64,000 bases of DNA from Chloroflexota bacterium (GTDB lineage Bacteria > Chloroflexota > Anaerolineae > Anaerolineales > Anaerolineaceae). The stretch's first letter is position 1; each line of letters starts with the position of its first letter. The DNA lies in the NCBI GenBank assembly GCA_009773005.1, contig WOUT01000003.1, forward strand, positions 1 through 64,000, in the 5' to 3' direction. Below the pieces are notes generated by a model. It had not been told where the DNA came from and did not search any database. It saw nothing but the letters and a program-made list of their open reading frames with translations. Shown here piece by piece: positions 1 through 8,371 of the stretch. The position numbers were made by a program, and so were the translations under genes.

Positions 1-182
1 CAAAAGGTGAAAAACTAACTTGGCAAAACCCATGTGTTTTCAGATCAAAATCGTGTGTTTTATCGGTTTTTTGAATAATTGACGTGGAATGCGGGTTTTA
101 CTTAACTTGATAACATTGATACTGCGAATCGTGCTAATCAAATAGACGCTTGGCTGTCAATAAATAGTTTGAGTAATTAATA

Positions 183-216
183 AGCTCCCAGTTTTACAAA
201 GAAACTGGGAGTCTTG
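183..216. terminator. Hairpin terminator after the YfcC-type gene
   Basis: A perfect 10-bp inverted repeat (CTCCCAGTTT at 185-194, AAACTGGGAG at 202-211) with a 7-nt loop lies just past the stop of the minus-strand carrier gene. The T-rich side is better on the plus strand (TCTTGATTT), so it may also end a plus-strand transcript entering from the left. The rest of 1-182 is AT-rich and shows no gene. Confidence 0.6.
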
Positions 217-228
217 ATTTCCTTTTGG

Positions 229-1680
229 TTAGAAAGGTCCGAATCCGATCAGTGTTCCCAGCCATAAGAAGAGAATCGTGAGCGGCAACACCACCAGCCA
301 CAATTTGGCGGTCCATCTGATCCATTTGCCATAGCTGACCGCTGCCAGCCCGAGGGTGATGAGCAGCACCGGGTTGGTGGGGTAAGCAAGGTTGGAAAAG
401 CCGTCGCCAAAGCAGTAGGCGGTGACGGTCAACTGCCGGGTGACGCCCACCAGGTCTGCCAACGGCAGCAGAATTGGCATCATCAACACAGCCTTGGCGC
501 CGGCAGACCCGATGAAGAGTTCGATCACGAGCGCCAACCCGTAGATGATGAGCACGGCTGTGAGGGGTGAGGCAGCCTGCAGGGTTCCGGCCGCACTGTG
601 CAGGATGGTATCCATCACCAGACCGGATGTGACAATGTGTTTGACGCTGGCTGCCATGAGAAGCAACGGAATACCAGGAGCCATGCCGGTGATACCTTCG
701 AGCAACGCTTTGCCGATCAATTTGCTTTTTGCGCCTGATACAAAGCCAGCTGCCAGACCGCCGCCAAAGAAGAGGATGCCGACCAGGGGCAGCGCATATT
801 CAGAAAGGAAAGGCACAAAGGGGCTGCCGACCAGCACTACAATGATCAAAGCCACAAACCCTGCAAAGAATAAGGCTGCCCGGCCTAATTTTCCACCGCT
901 AGCTGCCATCGCATCAAGATCCAATGTGGCATAGCGGTTGCGGTCAGCCTGGTCTTCTTTGTAGATCAGTGAGGCTTCGGGGTTGCGGTCTATCTTCTTG
1001 GCATAAGAGACGAGAAACCACGCCAACACAATATAGACTGCGATAAAAACAGGGATGCGCAGCAATCCGCCGGAGAAGAGCGGCAATCCGGCAAGTTTTT
1101 GTGCTACGCCGATTGTGAATGGGTTGGTGATAGCTGCTGAGAAACCCATGTTGGTGGCGAGGATGCTCATCCCAAGACCCACGAGCGCATCCCAGCCGAG
1201 TGAATAGCTGAGTGCGATCATCAACGGAACAAGCGGGACGATCTCCTCGAACAACCCGAAGAAGGCGCCAAGCAGCATGAAAAAGAATGAAACAACCAAT
1301 AGCAAGAGGTACTTGCGTTTTCCGAATCTTTTTACGATTTTTGCCAGTGCGGCTTTGAGGATGCCGCTTTTATCCAGGACGGCAAAGGCTCCACTCACTA
1401 GAAGGATGAAAACTATGATCGTAATCACAACCAGCGCGTCGGGTCCCCACAGAACCTCGACGGGAGCAGTGAACCAGCGCCAGACTGGATAATTAGCTGT
1501 GTCAATGGTTTGATAGGAATCCGGCACGATGACTGTGCGGCCCTCTACAGCGATGCGGTCATAGGCGCCTGTAGGTATCACACGTGTGAGGACTCCAGCC
1601 AAGATCATCAACAACATCAGGATCAATGCGGATTGGAGAAAGGCTTTCTTGCTGATCTGTGCACCGGCTTTTTTATCCAT
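229..1680 (-). CDS. YfcC family / DcuC-like C4-dicarboxylate-type membrane carrier
   Basis: A 483-residue integral membrane protein with roughly a dozen hydrophobic segments and a short cytoplasmic N-terminus. The overall pattern (early VIPTGAYDR motif, FGLFEEIVPLVPLMIALS, late FIGSAGAKAVLMMPILLPLAD) is that of the YfcC/DcuC group of secondary carriers, whose substrates are mostly unproven and include dicarboxylates and amino acids. ATG at 1680 follows GAGGTCTCTG, a good ribosome-binding site. It is monocistronic: a hairpin follows the stop and the upstream gene is divergent. Family membership is confident; the substrate is not. Confidence 0.85.
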   Translation of the reverse strand: MDKKAGAQISKKAFLQSALILMLLMILAGVLTRVIPTGAYDRIAVEGRTVIVPDSYQTIDTANYPVWRWFTAPVEVLWGPDALVVITIIVFILLVSGAFAVLDKSGILKAALAKIVKRFGKRKYLLLLVVSFFFMLLGAFFGLFEEIVPLVPLMIALSYSLGWDALVGLGMSILATNMGFSAAITNPFTIGVAQKLAGLPLFSGGLLRIPVFIAVYIVLAWFLVSYAKKIDRNPEASLIYKEDQADRNRYATLDLDAMAASGGKLGRAALFFAGFVALIIVVLVGSPFVPFLSEYALPLVGILFFGGGLAAGFVSGAKSKLIGKALLEGITGMAPGIPLLLMAASVKHIVTSGLVMDTILHSAAGTLQAASPLTAVLIIYGLALVIELFIGSAGAKAVLMMPILLPLADLVGVTRQLTVTAYCFGDGFSNLAYPTNPVLLITLGLAAVSYGKWIRWTAKLWLVVLPLTILFLWLGTLIGFGPF

Positions 1681-1877
1681 CAGAGACCTCGCTTAAGTAT
1701 CAAAAATTGTAAAATAGAACTCAGGTTAGTTTAGAGGATGGATGTGGGATTGTCAACCGAAATAAAAACTTGGATTCATTATTTACACAAAGTTTGAACA
1801 GGAGTTTCACAAAACCCGGTATTACTGGTAAGATGATGGGGTTTTATGGTCAATAAATAGGGTTCCTGGATTGCTAA

Positions 1878-2597
1878 ATGAGCATGGGCGAGACACATTC
1901 AATTACCATCAAAAGCAAAATAATTTCTTACAAGGTCAGGGTATCTGCCCGCGCCCGCAGGCTGCGGATCACCGTATCGGGTGAAGGCGTAACAGTCACT
2001 CTGCCGAAGGGAATACCGCAGTGCGAAGCGGAGCGCTTCATGCTGGAACATGCGCAGTGGGTAACCGTCCAGCTTGAGCGTGAATCGAACCAGGCACGGT
2101 CATCCCCTTTACCTGCTGACGTGATCTTGTGGCATGGGGTTCCCACCCAGATACAGCGTGTCGAGGAGTCTGGCCGCAAGGCGCATATAAAAATTGAAGA
2201 AACTCAAGGCAGATTGCGTGTTTACCTTCCGTCTGGGTCGCAGATTACCACCCGCCAGGCAGTAGAAGCTTGGATGCGCGCGCGAGCCCGTGCTGAGATC
2301 GAAAAGGTGGTCATTGAACAAGCGCATCGCATGCGGGCGAACCCCAAAGCGGTCAGTATCCGCGACCAGCGCACCCGCTGGGGAAGCTGTTCCAGCCGAG
2401 GCGCCCTCTCTTTTAACTGGCGTCTCACGATGACTCCGCCAACGGTGATGGATTACGTGGTCATTCACGAACTTGCCCACCTGTTTGAGCCCAATCATTC
2501 AAGCAATTTTTGGGCTGTGGTCACCAAATTCTATCCGGATTTCAAAAAAGCGCGGACCTGGCTGCGCAAGAATGCAGGAGCATTACGAGCGCATTAA
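1878..2597 (+). CDS. YgjP-like (DUF45) M48-type metallopeptidase
   Basis: This 239-residue soluble protein has the hallmark HELAH zinc motif at residues 197-201, a third histidine about six residues later (EPNHS), and the family signature RTRWGSCSSRG shortly before it. These define the YgjP/DUF45 metal-dependent hydrolase group, predicted gluzincin-like peptidases often linked to restriction loci or standing alone. Here no restriction gene is adjacent. There are two candidate starts (1878 and 1884) and no clear Shine-Dalgarno. The next gene begins 44 bp downstream with its own promoter-like -10 box. Family is confident, biological substrate unknown. Confidence 0.85.
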   Translation: MSMGETHSITIKSKIISYKVRVSARARRLRITVSGEGVTVTLPKGIPQCEAERFMLEHAQWVTVQLERESNQARSSPLPADVILWHGVPTQIQRVEESGRKAHIKIEETQGRLRVYLPSGSQITTRQAVEAWMRARARAEIEKVVIEQAHRMRANPKAVSIRDQRTRWGSCSSRGALSFNWRLTMTPPTVMDYVVIHELAHLFEPNHSSNFWAVVTKFYPDFKKARTWLRKNAGALRAH

Positions 2598-2605
2598 TCT
2601 CAAAT

Positions 2606-2633
2606 CTTCTTTCAGGTGGTCAGAAGGTATAAT
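2606..2633 (+). promoter_or_regulatory. Promoter with -10 box abutting the acetyltransferase start
   Basis: TATAAT at 2628-2633 ends 8 nt before the ATG at 2642, so transcription from it would start at or next to the start codon. CTTCTT at 2606-2611 lies 16 bp upstream, in the place of a -35 box but unlike TTGACA. No Shine-Dalgarno precedes the ATG. This fits a leaderless mRNA. Confidence 0.5.
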
Positions 2634-2641
2634 TTCATATC

Positions 2642-3661
2642 ATGGAAATTACACAATTCAATGAATTCCCGGTCGAACTAAAAGAAGAATGGAACAAGTT
2701 GTTGGAAAACGGAATTTCTCATGTTCCCTTTTTAAGGTTTGAATATTTGCGCGACTGGTGGCAAACCAGAGGCGGGGGTGAGTGGCCGCTGGACGCGCAG
2801 CTGGCTATTCTGGTCGCTCGAAATGACGGCGAGGTGATCGGCATTGCGCCTTTCTTCGTCTCCTATCATCAAGGCATTAAACGACTCTTGCTATTAGGCA
2901 GCATTGAAATCAGCGATTACCTGGACCTGATTGTTTCTGAGCAGAATGCGGCAGCTTTTATTAACTCAATTGTGACATATATCAAGGAACAAATCATCCC
3001 GGAAACCGGACTCAGTGTGATTGACCTGTATAACCTGGTGGAAGGGTCCCCGTCCGTCAGTATTTTGACTGCTGCCGGGATCGCCTCCGGTTTCGAGGTG
3101 ACCGAAGCACGGCTTCAGCAATCCCCTTATATCACTTTGCCTGGCGATTGGGAGCAGTATCTGAATTCGCTCGATAAAAAGCAAAGGCATGAGATCCGCC
3201 GCAAAATGCGGCGGGCCGCAGAATCAGAAATCCCGGTGCAAATGTATCTCGCTTCGGAGGCAGCCAAACTGGACGAAGATATTGACGCTTTTCTTGCGCT
3301 GATGGCGCGCGATCCGGAAAAAGCAAGATTTTTGACCCAACCCATGCGGACGCAATTTCGCCAAACGATACATTGTGCTTTCTCAGCCGGGTGTCTGCAA
3401 TTGGCATTCCTGACGATCGGAGGCGAGAAAGCGGCTGCCTATTTGAATTTTGATTACCTCAATCGGGTCTGGGTCTATAATTCCGGACTTGACAGACGCT
3501 TCATGGATTTTTCTCCGGGCTGGGTGCTGCTCGGTCATTTGCTGCAGTGGGCGAACGTTAACCGGCGCGCAGAATTTGATTTCATGCGCGGCGATGAAGA
3601 CTACAAATACAAATTTGGAGCAGTGGATCGTTTTGTTGTGAGGGTGACTTTAACGAATTAA
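2642..3661 (+). CDS. GNAT-family acetyltransferase of the BioF2-like/CelD (Acetyltransf_6) type
   Basis: A 339-residue protein beginning with the PFLRFEYLRDWW block followed by LAILVARNDGEVIGIAPFF, and carrying in its second half KKQRHEIRRKMRRAA and WVYNSGLDRRF...PGWVLLGHLLQWA. This two-lobed layout is typical of BioF2-like/CelD acyltransferases related to FemAB, which act in polysaccharide or cell-envelope modification. No signal peptide, so cytoplasmic. The gene is alone, convergent with the M20 peptidase, with a hairpin between them. The acceptor substrate cannot be told from sequence. Confidence 0.8.
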   Translation: MEITQFNEFPVELKEEWNKLLENGISHVPFLRFEYLRDWWQTRGGGEWPLDAQLAILVARNDGEVIGIAPFFVSYHQGIKRLLLLGSIEISDYLDLIVSEQNAAAFINSIVTYIKEQIIPETGLSVIDLYNLVEGSPSVSILTAAGIASGFEVTEARLQQSPYITLPGDWEQYLNSLDKKQRHEIRRKMRRAAESEIPVQMYLASEAAKLDEDIDAFLALMARDPEKARFLTQPMRTQFRQTIHCAFSAGCLQLAFLTIGGEKAAAYLNFDYLNRVWVYNSGLDRRFMDFSPGWVLLGHLLQWANVNRRAEFDFMRGDEDYKYKFGAVDRFVVRVTLTN

Positions 3662-3667
3662 AAATAC

Positions 3668-3692
3668 CGGACGTTCAAAACGTCCGATCTAC
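3668..3692 (-). terminator. Hairpin between convergent genes
   Basis: A perfect 8-3-8 inverted repeat (CGGACGTT at 3668-3675, AACGTCCG at 3679-3686). On the minus strand it is followed by GTATTTTTAA, fitting a terminator for the M20 peptidase gene that ends at 3695. Confidence 0.55.
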
Positions 3693-3694
3693 GA

Positions 3695-5236
3695 TCACAT
3701 ATCTTTGGATGCCCAACGCGGGATTAACCTGTAGAAGGTATCCACCATTTTATACAGAGCATCGATCTCCAGCCTTTCATTCACCCCATGCACACGGTTC
3801 AGATCTTCTTCCTTCACGACGATTGGTGTGAAGCGATAGACGTTATCGCTCACGTCGCAGAAATTTCGCGAATCGGTGCCGCCGAGCATGATATAAGGGG
3901 CGACTGCTGAGCCCGGGAATATCTCACGAACCACTGAAGATATATGCTGGTAAGCCTTGCAGTCTACGGGGGAGAGTGGTGAGGCTTCCCAGGCTTTTTG
4001 GTCCATTGGTTCAAAGGTCACGCGGTCATCATTGATGATTGACCGAATGTGCTCACACACCTCGGCAATGGTCTCGCCCGGCAGGAGGCGGAAATTCACC
4101 ACTGCCTCTGCCACAGAAGGCAGGACGTTGTCTTTCACGCCGCTGTGAAAGAGTGTGGGTGCTGTAGTCGTGCGAATTGTAGCGTCGGTTTCAGGTTTGG
4201 CAGCGAGTGTGTGTATAATGACACCGCCAAACAACCACAGGTTGGCGAAAGCCAACTGCATGAGCGGTGACGCAGATGTGCCCAATCCTTGAAACATGGG
4301 TTTGACCATTTTTATATTATGCGGGAAACGATGAGCCTCCAATCTTGTGACGGCTTTTGCAAGAATTCCGATCGCTGTTGCGTTGGAAGGGGTAGACGAA
4401 TGACCGCCGGTGGCGTTTGCGGTAAGTTTCAGCGAGAGATAGCCTTTTTCAGAGATACCGATGGTCGCAGCGAGGCTTTTGACGCCCGGAATCAAACCAT
4501 CATAGATTGATCCGCCCTCGTCCAAAACTGCTTGTACGCGGATGCCTTTGACTTTCAGGTGCTCCACAACTGCCCTGGCGCCGGTTCCGAGCACTTCTTC
4601 ATTGTGACTGAAGGTGAGGAGGATGGTGCGTTCGGGTTTGAATTTGTTGCGGATCAAGGTCTCTACGGCTTCAAAGACCGAGATCAACTGGCTTTTAATA
4701 TCCATCGTGCCGCGACCCCAAATAAAACCCTCGGCGATCTTACCCGAGAACGGCGGATAAGTCCATTGGTTGAGGGTGTGTTCATCCGCAGGGACAACAT
4801 CTTGATGCGCCATGAATACTACAGGTTTTAAATCACGGTTCTGACCTTCCCAAGTGTAGAGCAGCGTGTATCCGTCAACAATTTCCTTTTTTAGCAGTTT
4901 ATGCGCCAGTGGATAGGTTTTGGCAAGCTGAGACTGCATGATTTTGAAATTTGCATTAACGTCTTTGGACACATCTTCGTGTGATACAGTCTCAATCTTG
5001 ATCATGGAAGCCAGGTGTTCAGCGAAGGTTTGGGGTTCCTGGTCAAGAGGAGGCAGACTGGATTCAAATGTTAAGTTGACTGTTGATGAATTACGGGTGA
5101 AAAGAATGGTTCTGACCAGTAAAAATGCTGTCAGGAAGAGCAGGAGAGCGACCAGGATCACAATAACTGTTAATGCCATATTCCACCTCAGTGTTGAGAA
5201 TGAATTCTTTGGTATTTGAGCCGAAGAATCAGACAT
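3695..5236 (-). CDS. M20 family peptidase (carboxypeptidase S / PM20D1-like)
   Basis: A 513-residue zinc-dependent exopeptidase with an N-terminal membrane anchor (residues about 20-42) and a catalytic domain outside the membrane. Visible ligands and catalytic residues include MAHQDVVP, GRGTMDIKSQ, HNEEVLGTGA and the late GGTDSRNF, in the M20 order, with the lid domain between them. The length and N-terminal anchor resemble yeast carboxypeptidase S and animal PM20D1 rather than cytoplasmic DapE. ATG at 5236 follows AGGGTAGACGCA. It is monocistronic, flanked by hairpins. Likely role: amino-acid scavenging from peptides or hydrolysis of N-acyl amino acids. Confidence 0.85.
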   Translation of the reverse strand: MSDSSAQIPKNSFSTLRWNMALTVIVILVALLLFLTAFLLVRTILFTRNSSTVNLTFESSLPPLDQEPQTFAEHLASMIKIETVSHEDVSKDVNANFKIMQSQLAKTYPLAHKLLKKEIVDGYTLLYTWEGQNRDLKPVVFMAHQDVVPADEHTLNQWTYPPFSGKIAEGFIWGRGTMDIKSQLISVFEAVETLIRNKFKPERTILLTFSHNEEVLGTGARAVVEHLKVKGIRVQAVLDEGGSIYDGLIPGVKSLAATIGISEKGYLSLKLTANATGGHSSTPSNATAIGILAKAVTRLEAHRFPHNIKMVKPMFQGLGTSASPLMQLAFANLWLFGGVIIHTLAAKPETDATIRTTTAPTLFHSGVKDNVLPSVAEAVVNFRLLPGETIAEVCEHIRSIINDDRVTFEPMDQKAWEASPLSPVDCKAYQHISSVVREIFPGSAVAPYIMLGGTDSRNFCDVSDNVYRFTPIVVKEEDLNRVHGVNERLEIDALYKMVDTFYRLIPRWASKDM

Positions 5237-5303
5237 TGCGTCTACCCTGTAGAGGTAGAGTTTTTGTAATTAGGTGATTATAGCATTGAGAGGAATATTA
5301 AAC

Positions 5304-5338
5304 CAAACAGCGGCTCGCGAAACCGCGAGCCGCTGTAA
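5304..5338 (-). terminator. Strong terminator after the CBS gene
   Basis: A perfect 12-bp GC-rich stem (CAGCGGCTCGCG at 5308-5319, CGCGAGCCGCTG at 5324-5335) with a 4-nt loop, followed on the minus strand by TTTGGTTT. It lies 12 bp past the CBS-domain gene stop. Confidence 0.8.
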
Positions 5339-5349
5339 CTTGACGTGAT

Positions 5350-5790
5350 TTATTGTTTAAAATCCCGCCCTACTAGGAAATTCTCAAGACCCTTGATGAG
5401 CGTTTCTTTATCACTCAGAATGGTCTTAACCACATCACCGATCGAAATGACCCCGACTACTTTTCCATCCTTAACAACTGGCAGGTGGCGGAAGTGCTTG
5501 TCAATCATCTGCGCCATGCAGGCTTCAGCAGATTGCTCCGGGCCGACGTAATAAACCTTGTGTGTCATCACGTCTTTCACTGGGGTTGTCACCGGGTTCC
5601 CCTGCAGGGTGCCCCGGCGGGCATAATCTCTTTCGGAAAAGATTCCCATCACCTTGTCGCCTTCCATTACCATTACAGCGCCAATATCTTTTTCAGCCAT
5701 CAGTTTTAATGCATCCAGGATCGTGGTCGCTGGAGTGACTGAATATACTGCTTTTCCTTTGGTTTTTAAAATTGTCTCAACGGTAGCCAT
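5350..5790 (-). CDS. CBS-domain pair protein
   Basis: About 146 residues consisting almost only of two CBS domains (residues roughly 5-60 and 75-135; motifs ALKLMAEKDIGAVMVMEGD, VMGIFSERDYARRG, HLPVVKDGKVVGVISIGDVV). Stand-alone CBS pairs bind adenosyl nucleotides and act as energy or redox sensors. I choose ATG at 5790 because GGAGG sits 7 nt upstream; an in-frame start at 5844 would add residues with no family support. Monocistronic with a strong terminator. Confidence 0.85.
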   Translation of the reverse strand: MATVETILKTKGKAVYSVTPATTILDALKLMAEKDIGAVMVMEGDKVMGIFSERDYARRGTLQGNPVTTPVKDVMTHKVYYVGPEQSAEACMAQMIDKHFRHLPVVKDGKVVGVISIGDVVKTILSDKETLIKGLENFLVGRDFKQ

Positions 5791-5941
5791 TAATACCTCC
5801 ATTGCGTAAAAACAGTTTGATTGTACACCTTTATCATAGTGCAAACCGAGAAAGATTTCAACCTTTTATACCTTACATGAAGACCTGATTTGACACATAT
5901 GACAAGAATAGGTATATTTTTATTGGAAGGAAACGTCAAGA

Positions 5942-6430
5942 TTGATTTATCCAGATGCCGAGACTTTAATTAAACCATTTCAACTTACTTATTGGGTGAT
6001 CGACCGGCAAACCCAGGGGATTACGCATGCAGAAAGCGTTATCCAACCTCCGGTTCGCGGCAATTGCATGAATTGGGTGATTGGGCACATTTTAATGCAG
6101 CGCGATCTGGTATTACAGTTATTGGATGAAGCCCCAATTTGGGATAAATCCAAAAGTGACCGTTACCGGCGGGGTTCTGAACCGGTTACGAATGCGGCAG
6201 ACGGATTGCCTTTTGATGGAATGATGGCTAACCTTGCCCTTTCACAAGAGAGAATTGAAAGAGGATTAAAGGCAATTTCACCTGACAGCCTAACCAGGCA
6301 AGGTGAGCTAAACGGAGAACATGATCAAATTGGAACATTGATCGCTGGATTACACTGGCACGAAACCTATCACACCGGCCAATTGGAGCTTTTAAGGCAA
6401 TTCACTGGTAAAAACGATAAGGTTATTTAA
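5942..6430 (+). CDS. DinB family protein
   Basis: A 162-residue protein with the DinB/YfiT four-helix metal-binding layout: a first histidine in NWVIGHILMQRD and the paired GLHWHETYHTGQLELLRQ near the C-terminus, which together give the three-histidine metal site. Start is TTG at 5942, preceded by GGAAGG; no in-frame ATG occurs before residue 43, and the family pattern begins earlier. It is followed 17 bp later by an SRPBCC-domain gene with its own ribosome-binding site, so the two probably form one transcript. DinB proteins are often thiol-dependent or metal enzymes; the substrate is unknown. Confidence 0.8.
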   Translation: MIYPDAETLIKPFQLTYWVIDRQTQGITHAESVIQPPVRGNCMNWVIGHILMQRDLVLQLLDEAPIWDKSKSDRYRRGSEPVTNAADGLPFDGMMANLALSQERIERGLKAISPDSLTRQGELNGEHDQIGTLIAGLHWHETYHTGQLELLRQFTGKNDKVI

Positions 6431-6447
6431 AAGGTCGAGGAGCTATT

Positions 6448-6840
6448 ATGGAAAGCCTAAAATTAAGCATTTGTATCCCTGAGCCTATTGAAACCGTTTT
6501 TCATGCCTGGCTGGATAGCAAACAACACAGCCGTTTTACCGGCTCTGAGGCTGAGGTTGATCCAAAAGTTGGCGGTGAATTTACTGCCTGGGGAGGTTAC
6601 ATTTCAGGCAAAACAAAGGTCCTTGAGCCGCCCAATCGCATCCTTCAAAGCTGGCGAACGACTGAATTTCCTGTCGATAGTCCAGATTCATTATTGGAAA
6701 TATTGCTTGAAAAGATCCCGGGGGGCACTCAGTTGACACTCATCCATACCGAAATACCGGACGGGCAGGCTGAGATGTATCGCGAGGGTTGGGAAGAGTA
6801 TTATTTCACGCCGATGCAAGATTATTTTCAACAGTGTTAA
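6448..6840 (+). CDS. SRPBCC (AHSA1-like) domain protein
   Basis: A 130-residue single-domain helix-grip protein. The N-terminal PEPIETVFHAWLDSKQHSRF, the central VGGEFTAWGGYISGKTKVLEP and the final REGWEEYYFTPMQDYF are characteristic of the AHSA1/activator-of-Hsp90-like subgroup of the START/SRPBCC superfamily. These bind hydrophobic ligands or act as small lyases; no specific role can be assigned. ATG at 6448 follows GAGGAGCTATT. It is co-directional with the DinB gene, a common pairing. Confidence 0.8.
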   Translation: MESLKLSICIPEPIETVFHAWLDSKQHSRFTGSEAEVDPKVGGEFTAWGGYISGKTKVLEPPNRILQSWRTTEFPVDSPDSLLEILLEKIPGGTQLTLIHTEIPDGQAEMYREGWEEYYFTPMQDYFQQC

Positions 6841-6858
6841 GCGAATATTGTCGTATTT

Positions 6859-7494
6859 TTATGATTTGATCAATTTTTCCAACATGTCACGAGAGCGAGC
6901 CCGAACTTCGGCATGCAGACTAAAGCCATGTGCGTCCATGGTAACCACGACAGGGAAGTCAATAACCTCAATCACCCAGATTGCCTCCGGCGCTCCAAAT
7001 TCAAGTTTATGAACACTCAAAACTGATTTTACGGTTTCAGCGATCAGCGCGGCTGCGCCTCCGACAGCATGAAAATAAACCGCCGGAACTTCATGGCAGG
7101 CGGCCAATGTTTTTGCTCCCATGCCGCCTTTTCCGATCACCCCTTTGAGGTTGAAATTCCGCATGATTTCTGCTTGATAGGGTTCTTCGCGCATACTGGT
7201 GGTAGGGCCTGCGGCAATAAACTGATACTCTCCGTTATCTAACCTACTGACGACAGGTCCACAGTGATAGAGTACCCCGCCATCCAGGATGGACTTCATC
7301 GCATTATAGACCTTCAGGTCATCTCCTTCAGGAAGTCTGGTTTTATTGATAAACGTATCAAACAGCCATTTGTGAACCGCATCACGACCGGTGATGATGA
7401 CGCCGGAGAGCAATATTGGATCACCAACGTGCAAATCGAGAATACCATCGTTTGAAATGGGAAGGGAGAGGCGCCTGGTAATCTGATCATTCAT
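6859..7494 (-). CDS. Class I (Fe-S) fumarate hydratase, beta subunit
   Basis: A 211-residue homologue of the C-terminal half of class I fumarase/tartrate dehydratase. Diagnostic motifs are GDPILLSGVIITGRDAVHK, LYHCGPVV, AAGPTTSMREEPYQ and KGVIGKGGMG. Together with the alpha subunit it forms an oxygen-sensitive 4Fe-4S enzyme interconverting fumarate and malate. Its start overlaps the alpha stop by 8 nt, indicating translational coupling. It is the last gene of the malic enzyme-fumarase operon. Tartrate dehydratase is the main alternative, but the malic enzyme neighbour favours fumarase. Confidence 0.88.
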   Translation of the reverse strand: MNDQITRRLSLPISNDGILDLHVGDPILLSGVIITGRDAVHKWLFDTFINKTRLPEGDDLKVYNAMKSILDGGVLYHCGPVVSRLDNGEYQFIAAGPTTSMREEPYQAEIMRNFNLKGVIGKGGMGAKTLAACHEVPAVYFHAVGGAAALIAETVKSVLSVHKLEFGAPEAIWVIEVIDFPVVVTMDAHGFSLHAEVRARSRDMLEKLIKS

Positions 7495-8359
7495 AGAGCG
7501 CTTGACCGTCCTGAACCGTCATCTTACGATGTCGAAATGCCCAGCACATATAAGAAACCGAGACAAAGAATGAAGCGGGTAAACGATGGGCAGTGATGAT
7601 CCTGGTCTCTAACACAGTTGTATTACCGCTAAACCCCATTGGCCCAATTCCGAGTTGATTAGCCTCATCGGTGATGCGTTTCTCCAGTGCAGCCAGTTCG
7701 TTGTTTTCGTTTTTATGCTCAATCGGGCGGAGCAGCGCCTTTTTAGATGCAGCAAATGAAGTGCCGCGGTCGCCTCCAATAGCCACACCCAAAAAACCGG
7801 GAGCGCAGCCTTCGCCTTGCGCCTGATGAACAGCATCCAAAACCACCTTGCGTACCCCTTCCAGGTCGCGCCCGGCATGCAGCCTGTCGTCAGGCAGGTC
7901 GTATTGGGCGCCTACATTTTCACAGCCGCCTCCCTTAAGCATTAGGTCGATGGTCAATACGCCGCCATCGATCTCTTCAAAGTGAATGGTTGGAAAAAAT
8001 TGATCACCCAGGTTATTGCCGGTGTTTGCCCCGCTCAATGTGTCCACCGCATTTGGCCGCATAAACGACAAATTTGTAGCCTCTGCAACCGCGGTTTTGA
8101 TCTGGTCTATCAATCTCCGCTGACTCCAACCTTCAGGATATTTGACATAAAAAATTGGTGTTCCGGTGTCTTGGCAGATGGGGACGGTATTTTTTCGCGT
8201 GAGCTCGATATTCTTGCAGATTGTTTCCAAAGCGCCTTTGGCAATAGACCCGGCCGCTTCATTTTCAATTGCCTTGCGGATCTTGTTCTCGACCGCTGCA
8301 GGCAAGTCGGTTGAAGTTAACCGAATCAGTTCCAGGATTTCTCTCGTGAGGTCTCGCAT
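7487..8359 (-). CDS. Class I (Fe-S) fumarate hydratase, alpha subunit
   Basis: A 290-residue catalytic subunit matching the N-terminal half of class I fumarase. Cluster-binding cysteines are visible in ICQDTGTPIF, GGGCENVGA and EGCAPGFLGVAIGGDRG. Residues around SGANTGNN also follow the family. ATG at 8359 follows CCGGAGCATT. It begins 12 bp after the malic enzyme stop and overlaps the beta subunit start, so all three are one operon. Likely cytoplasmic and anaerobic or oxygen-sensitive, feeding malate to the neighbouring decarboxylating enzyme. Confidence 0.9.
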   Translation of the reverse strand: MRDLTREILELIRLTSTDLPAAVENKIRKAIENEAAGSIAKGALETICKNIELTRKNTVPICQDTGTPIFYVKYPEGWSQRRLIDQIKTAVAEATNLSFMRPNAVDTLSGANTGNNLGDQFFPTIHFEEIDGGVLTIDLMLKGGGCENVGAQYDLPDDRLHAGRDLEGVRKVVLDAVHQAQGEGCAPGFLGVAIGGDRGTSFAASKKALLRPIEHKNENNELAALEKRITDEANQLGIGPMGFSGNTTVLETRIITAHRLPASFFVSVSYMCWAFRHRKMTVQDGQALYE

Positions 8360-8371
8360 AATGCTCCGGAT

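Noticed and set aside
1800-1850. Inverted repeat AAAACCC / GGGTTTT ahead of the YgjP-like gene
   Set aside because: It lies between divergent genes, so no transcript ends there; the arms are short and could be chance in AT-rich sequence.
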